64,000 nucleotides of DNA from the NCBI GenBank assembly GCA_963691705.1, contig OY829538.1:46651151-46715150 (forward strand). The letters are read 5' to 3'. The first letter of the stretch is position 1. Every line of letters begins with the position of its first letter. Positions 60,209 to 64,000 of the stretch are shown here, piece after piece. Under the pieces are notes generated by a model. It saw only the letters and a list, made by a program, of their open reading frames with translations. It searched no databases and was not told the origin of the DNA. The translations under genes and the position numbers were made by a program. Source of the stretch: Viola odorata. Taxonomy: Eukaryota > Streptophyta > Magnoliopsida > Malpighiales > Violaceae.

Positions 60209-61312
60209 AGATGGTACGAAATCATCATCCTGTCGCTGGCGGTGCTGGTGTTGATACTGTCGATGGATTGACCAGTAGTGGCGACAATGTTCCTCTGATC
60301 GAAACTAGAGTTGGAGCGATTGAGCAAACTATGTGTGAGGTGCAGCGCTCGCTTCAAGAGATTCTCACCTAGCAGCGACGACCTCCCGATCCTCCTCCTC
60401 ACAGCAACGACGGTGATGTTCCACATGAGGAACACGCGTTTCAAGCGAATCCGAAGCTGACTGTTCTGAAATTTCCTTGGTTCCATGATGCTGAAGTGAA
60501 TAGCTGGGTGTCCTAAGCCAACATTTACTTCCAACGCATTAGGACCCCTCTCCATCTCAAGGTAACAATTGCTTCTCATCATCTCTTTGGTTATGCTCTG
60601 AAATGGTATAAATTTAAACTGAAAAATAAGGAAGATGATATATGGACTTAGATAGATTTTGTTAAATGTGTGGTGACAAGGTTTTCTCCCAAGGAAACGG
60701 ATGATTCTATGGCAGAATTTTACCCATTGAAACAGAGTAATGATGTTGAGAGTCATAGGGATCAGTTTAATGTCATACACAATAGAGTTGATGTATGTGA
60801 ATCTTATGGTAGAGGGTTGTTCTTGGATGGATTGAAACCAGAACTATCACATTCAGTTAGGATGTTCAAACCACAATCCCTTGAAGGTTCTGTGGAGTTA
60901 GCTCCTTCAACAAACGTTGTTGTACCCACCCTTAGAGCCATGACAATCCCTGAGATTCCCACAAACACCTCCACCAACACCAGATTCACCTATCCTAACA
61001 ACAGCTCTGCCAACCCAGCTTACCCAAACCCTTACCAAGTCACTCCTAACCAGTTCAAACCACCCCACAACCAGCTAACTCCAAACACACCAGTCCAGAA
61101 CACTAATCTCACCTTCCAAACACCTATACCAAACCAAAACAACAACCTTACTCCACAAATACCAGTGACATGCCAAACACAACCTGAGAACTCCAATACT
61201 AGAACTCCAAACCTACCTTCCCAAACCCTTAATGAAGAACCCATGAAAGACAAAAAGGTTGCAGAGTTGTGTCAGTACTGTGGGGAAAAGTTCTGAAAGG
61301 GCCATATATGTC
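60209..61312 (+). pseudogene. Second gag of the element A family
   Basis: This gag is homologous to the one at 27209 but carries stops at about 60370, 60515 and 60650. The region 60670-61296 is open: MVTRFSPKETDDSMAEFY, VDVCESYGRGLFLDGLKP, a long Asn/Pro/Thr-rich linker, then a zinc knuckle start CQYCGEKF with TGA inside the knuckle. After the knuckle (HICQSKQ) the homology to element A ends at about 61322, where a host gene fragment begins. Confidence 0.8.
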
Positions 61313-61321
61313 AGTCAAAGC

Positions 61322-61497
61322 AAGCTGGCCATGACACTATTTCTGTTGCAAGTTCTATAAGACAGTTGGCGCCTAATAATGTGTTCGTTGTTCAGATACA
61401 ACACCCAATGTCGAACCTGGATAGATTTGATTTGGTCATTGCTCCTCGCCATGATTATTATCCATTGACTCCTCTTGCTCAGGAGCAAATACCATGG
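61322..61497 (+). pseudogene. Captured ELM1 (mitochondrial fission) fragment
   Basis: Directly after the gag zinc knuckle an open frame of about 57 codons has nothing to do with retrotransposons: DTISVASSIRQLAPNNVFVV, then QIQHPMSNLDRFDLVIAPRH and DYYPLTPLAQEQIPW. This matches the core of plant ELM1, the outer mitochondrial membrane protein that recruits dynamin-related protein to fission sites. The frame is continuous with the gag reading frame beyond its stop. At 61498 the sequence passes abruptly into the truncated 3' LTR. I infer capture of a host transcript by this LTR unit; it is too short to act as ELM1. Confidence 0.78.
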
Positions 61498-61703
61498 TTG
61501 CTATCCGTTTGTTAGTGGTTAGAGCAAGCGGCAACGTTTTGCTAAGAAGGAAATAATATCTATAAACATCAGAAAATCAGAGATTGGGATTTTTTATCCA
61601 ATTATCTAGCAAAACCTAATTTGTTCAATGAGCAACAATCCCTTGATGAATTCAATGAATTCCCGATCCTAGCCGTTTTCCTTCATCCAACAGGCACGTG
61701 ACA
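61498..61703 (+). repeat. Element A truncated 3' LTR
   Basis: It corresponds to the last about 290 bp of the 5' LTR, with an internal deletion, and ends GGCACGTGACA, followed by the target duplication TTCCA. The U3 part is missing. Confidence 0.82.
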
Positions 61704-61708
61704 TTCCA

Positions 61709-62105
61709 ACCATGGGTGTGCATGAAACAATGGTCCTTCATCTTGTCAACTATCATTCCAGGCTCAAAAAGTCCGGGAAATGATATTGACACATATTTGA
61801 AACCATTAGTGGATGAGTTGATTCGGTTATGGGAAGGAGTAAACACCTTTGATGCTTTTACACAACAATTTTTTAAATTACGGGCTGCACTAATGTGGAC
61901 AATTAGTGACTTTCCCGCTTACGCGAGTTTGTCTGGTTGGAGTACGAAAGGGACTTTTGCTTGTCCTGTTTGTGCTGGACAAACTTGTTCCATACGTTTG
62001 AAAAATAGCTCAAAAGAATGTTGTGTGTGCCATCGATGGTGGTTGCCTCCGGATCATGTCTTTCGCCGCAATAAACTTGATTTTGATGGCACCGAAGAGC
62101 ATTAA
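61709..62105 (+). pseudogene. CACTA TNP2 transposase, 3' part
   Basis: The frame of the transposase resumes in a position compatible with the left half at 26701: PWVCMKQWSFILSTIIPG, then GNDIDTYLKPLVDELIRLW and LSGWSTKGTFACPVCAG with a CXXC pair. It ends at TAA after FDGTEEH. The usual C-terminal several hundred residues of TNP2 are absent, so the element had lost the end of its transposase by internal deletion. Confidence 0.88.
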
Positions 62106-62239
62106 TTTAATCTGTTGTTTTTAATCTTTGCTGGTTCAAATAAGTTTCAATTTAACATATTGCGTTGATATTTACTTTAAAAAAATACCACCAGTAATTT
62201 ATTCCTAAAAAATAAAGGAAATTAGTATAAATTTAAAAA

Positions 62240-62632
62240 AAAAATTATATGGGGCGGTTGGGACAATTGGGGCACTTAAAAATCACGAAAATATATACCG
62301 CCCAAAAAAAGGTTCGCGCTCAATATTGTAACAATTTACCCGCCAAAAAATAATGATGTAGAAACCGCCTTAAAATATCAGAGTTAGATAAGAACGCCCA
62401 TATAGCTGAAACAAGTAGAGGCGGTTAAAATCCGCCTGTAATGCAACCAAGAGGCAATGAAAACCGCCTTGCCCAGACCGCCTCTAATGTAGGTTGGCCA
62501 TAACCACTGCAGGGAGGCCTTTCCAGGCGGTTCTTGGGCACTAATCAGATCACCTGAAAAGGTTATACAAGCGGTTTAAACTGGCGGGGAAGGGATAAAA
62601 AACCGCTGATAGTGACCTTATTTGGTGTAGTG
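62240..62632. promoter_or_regulatory. CACTA right subterminal repeat region
   Basis: At least ten copies of GGCGGTT, AACCGCC or close variants in both orientations are packed here, for example near 62253, 62368, 62422, 62463, 62479, 62526 and 62567. They end at the terminal repeat TTATTTGGTGTAGTG. Confidence 0.75.
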
Positions 62633-62670
62633 GTCCTGTTTAATGAAAGGAATTATTGAGCGTGTCCATA

Positions 62671-62770
62671 TCATGACTAGTTAAATTAGCCAAGTTCTCA
62701 TGACTAGTTAAATTAGCAAAGTCCGGAACCAGATCATGAATAGTTAAATTAGCCAAGTCCGCGACTAGAT
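62671..62770. repeat. Three direct repeats of about 27-36 bp
   Basis: TCATGACTAGTTAAATTAGC is followed by CAAGTTC or CAAAGTCC, repeated three times with small differences, just outside the CACTA element. The remaining sequence to 63200 is AT-rich with no gene. Confidence 0.75.
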
Positions 62771-63159
62771 GTAGTTAATTTTAGTTTTGTTTAAAATATT
62801 GATAATTAAAAAAAATCAAAACTAACACTCTTTTTTCTTGTCATGGGTTGGTGCATGGTACCATGAACGTTTCTTGAAAGAAATATACCAACGCATGAAC
62901 TCGACCATGAAGAAATTCGATAATAAAAATTCATCTCACCATGAAATGTTAAAGTACAGGTGTTGATGTATGGAAATTTTGAGCTAAGATAAATGGAATA
63001 ATAATATTATTATATTTTTTACATAAGTCTCTTTTATAGGATCTGAGGGTTACAATATTTAGAATTTGAAAAGTCATATCTTAATGAGCCGTAAAAAGCT
63101 TAATGAGTAATAAAGGAAATTAATACGGAGTTACATATAGGAGCCCTAACATTACTCCC

Positions 63160-64000
63160 CCGGGCGAGATCCCATCCAAACTACGCACCTTAATAAAGTA
63201 TTGTTGCTACCTGATTTTTGATTTCTCTCGTCACAATTTTGCATATTTAGTATTTACCGCATTTAATAGCTCGTCTAGGTTAAATTTCTGACGATTCTTG
63301 GTCCTAGGGTAGTTTGTTTAAAATTTCGTGTCATTTCGTGTCTTCTTAAGTTTTTCGTATTTTCGACTGTCTTTGCGCGAACTTCTATCGGTCCCGAGTA
63401 AGTTTCCCGGGACCGTGGGTCTAACGCGCTATTTCTTTAATTGATAATTACGTACTATTTTTCTCTTTCACGCCACCGAGCTTGGTTTCGTTCAATTTTT
63501 GTCGTAAAGATATTTATTTTGCGTCCGAAAGTTTGACATTTTTAAACGAGAAAATAAATGCGTTAAATCAAACTTTTTATTTATTTACTGTATACTAGTT
63601 ATCGTGTCTTATTTTTCCACACGTCTTGTTCCCCTCGATTTTTGTATTAAGGGAATTTTGTCACACCTCAGTTCGAGTCAAAATATCCCGTTCTTATGGG
63701 AATTAATGCATTAATGCACCATTAATGCATGTTTGCCTACAATTGCCTCACTTTTCTTCCCAGTAGCCTTGCCGACTTGAATGATCATTTCCCTTGATAT
63801 TATTTTCGGTAACTTACTCACCACTCAGCCACATGATCAAAGCTTGGCTCTCCTTCGGCCAGCTGCCCTCGTCGCCACTGTAGCACCGCCTCCAAACCGC
63901 CTCCAACTTGCTTATAAATAGCAAGCCATCTTCAACGAAAAACGGGGGAAGAATCCGGCTCTAGTCCTCCCCCTCCCTTTTATTTTCCACGCTCTCTCCC
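63160..64000 (+). other. Possible LTR or promoter at the window edge
   Basis: The composition changes to CG-containing, T-rich sequence with no ORF. TATAAATA at 63913-63920 is followed by a pyrimidine-rich leader (TCCTCCCCCTCCC). This looks like the U3/R part of a gypsy-type LTR, but the other end and the internal region lie outside the window, so it could also be a gene promoter. Confidence 0.35.

Larger units (their letters stand above)
26702..61703 (+). mobile_element. Ty3/gypsy retrotransposon A, rearranged
   Basis: It is inserted in the CACTA transposase gene with 5-bp flanks TTCCC (26697-26701) and TTCCA (61704-61708), one mismatch. The 5' LTR starts TATCAC, presumably a mutated TGTCAC as seen in the other LTR copies, and the 3' LTR ends GTGACA. 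Gag, protease, reverse transcriptase, RNase H and a partial integrase lie in order. The type of the protease and RT suggests a chromovirus-like lineage; I cannot settle it without the integrase C terminus. RNase H is interrupted by element B at 29946. From 59058 on, the 3' part is replaced by an inverted LTR-gag piece, then a second LTR-gag unit with a host gene fragment, then a truncated 3' LTR. Without B it is about 6.6 kb. Confidence 0.82.
22896..62632 (+). mobile_element. CACTA (En/Spm) transposon hosting a nested stack
   Basis: The left end is CACTACATCAAAATAGG and the inverted right end is CACTACACCAAATAAGG. The 3-bp target duplication GTC flanks both ends (22893-22895 and 62633-62635), as expected for CACTA elements. 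Both subterminal regions are crowded with AACCGCC/GGCGGTT words. The coding part is a TNP2-type transposase gene on the plus strand, now split by a 35-kb retrotransposon and carrying frameshifts. After subtracting the retrotransposon stack the element is about 4.7 kb, including a 912-bp Pack element, so it is an internally shortened copy without a visible TNPA-like second gene. It is the oldest layer of the nest. Confidence 0.92.

Overview
The window is plant nuclear DNA, most likely from a eudicot: AT-rich introns with GT-AG borders, two recognisable plant genes, and a dense load of plant transposon families. I cannot name the species. Real host genes are few. On the minus strand, 259-1282 encodes ALG14, a subunit of the UDP-GlcNAc transferase of the N-glycan pathway (five exons, one of them with a suspicious splice acceptor). 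On the plus strand, 14646-21003 encodes the nuclear pore protein NUP88/MOS7 (nine exons, 807 aa, apparently intact). Nearly everything else is transposon or decayed intergenic DNA.

From 1.3 to 4.7 kb lies intergenic sequence, an AT-rich minisatellite and a Ty1/copia reverse transcriptase remnant. From 4699 to 14419 there is a PIF/Harbinger element with long terminal inverted repeats, a broken DDE transposase and a broken Myb/SANT-like second gene. Its left terminal repeat is split by a smaller Harbinger-type element (4796-7922, TAA duplications on both sides) that carries a GYF-domain host gene fragment and itself contains a hAT-type MITE (7355-7842, perfect 8-bp duplication). The outer element ends only 226 bp upstream of the NUP88 start codon.

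From 22896 to 62632 one CACTA (En/Spm) element, flanked by GTC duplications, carries four levels of nesting. A Mutator-like Pack element (23468-24379) in its left arm holds a TBL/PMR5N gene fragment. Its TNP2-type transposase gene is split by Ty3/gypsy element A (26702-61703). The RNase H region of A is split by Tat-lineage element B (29946-58306, AGATG duplications). An antisense gene of B is split by Athila-lineage element C (38486-51010, minus strand, GCAAG duplications). LTR divergence by eye (about 2% in C, about 7% in B) agrees with the insertion order. The right part of A is rearranged: an inverted LTR-gag piece sits head to head with a second LTR-gag unit that carries a fragment of the host mitochondrial fission gene ELM1.

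The most unusual signal is in element C. A GGCC-centred motif recurs in clusters with an exact 12-bp spacing, in the LTRs, in a non-coding spacer and in the coding regions, and in pol it is read in all three codon registers. Element B carries two tandem paralogous antisense genes plus two further antisense ORFs. After about 62.6 kb the sequence is intergenic, ending in a TATA-bearing stretch that may be the edge of another LTR.
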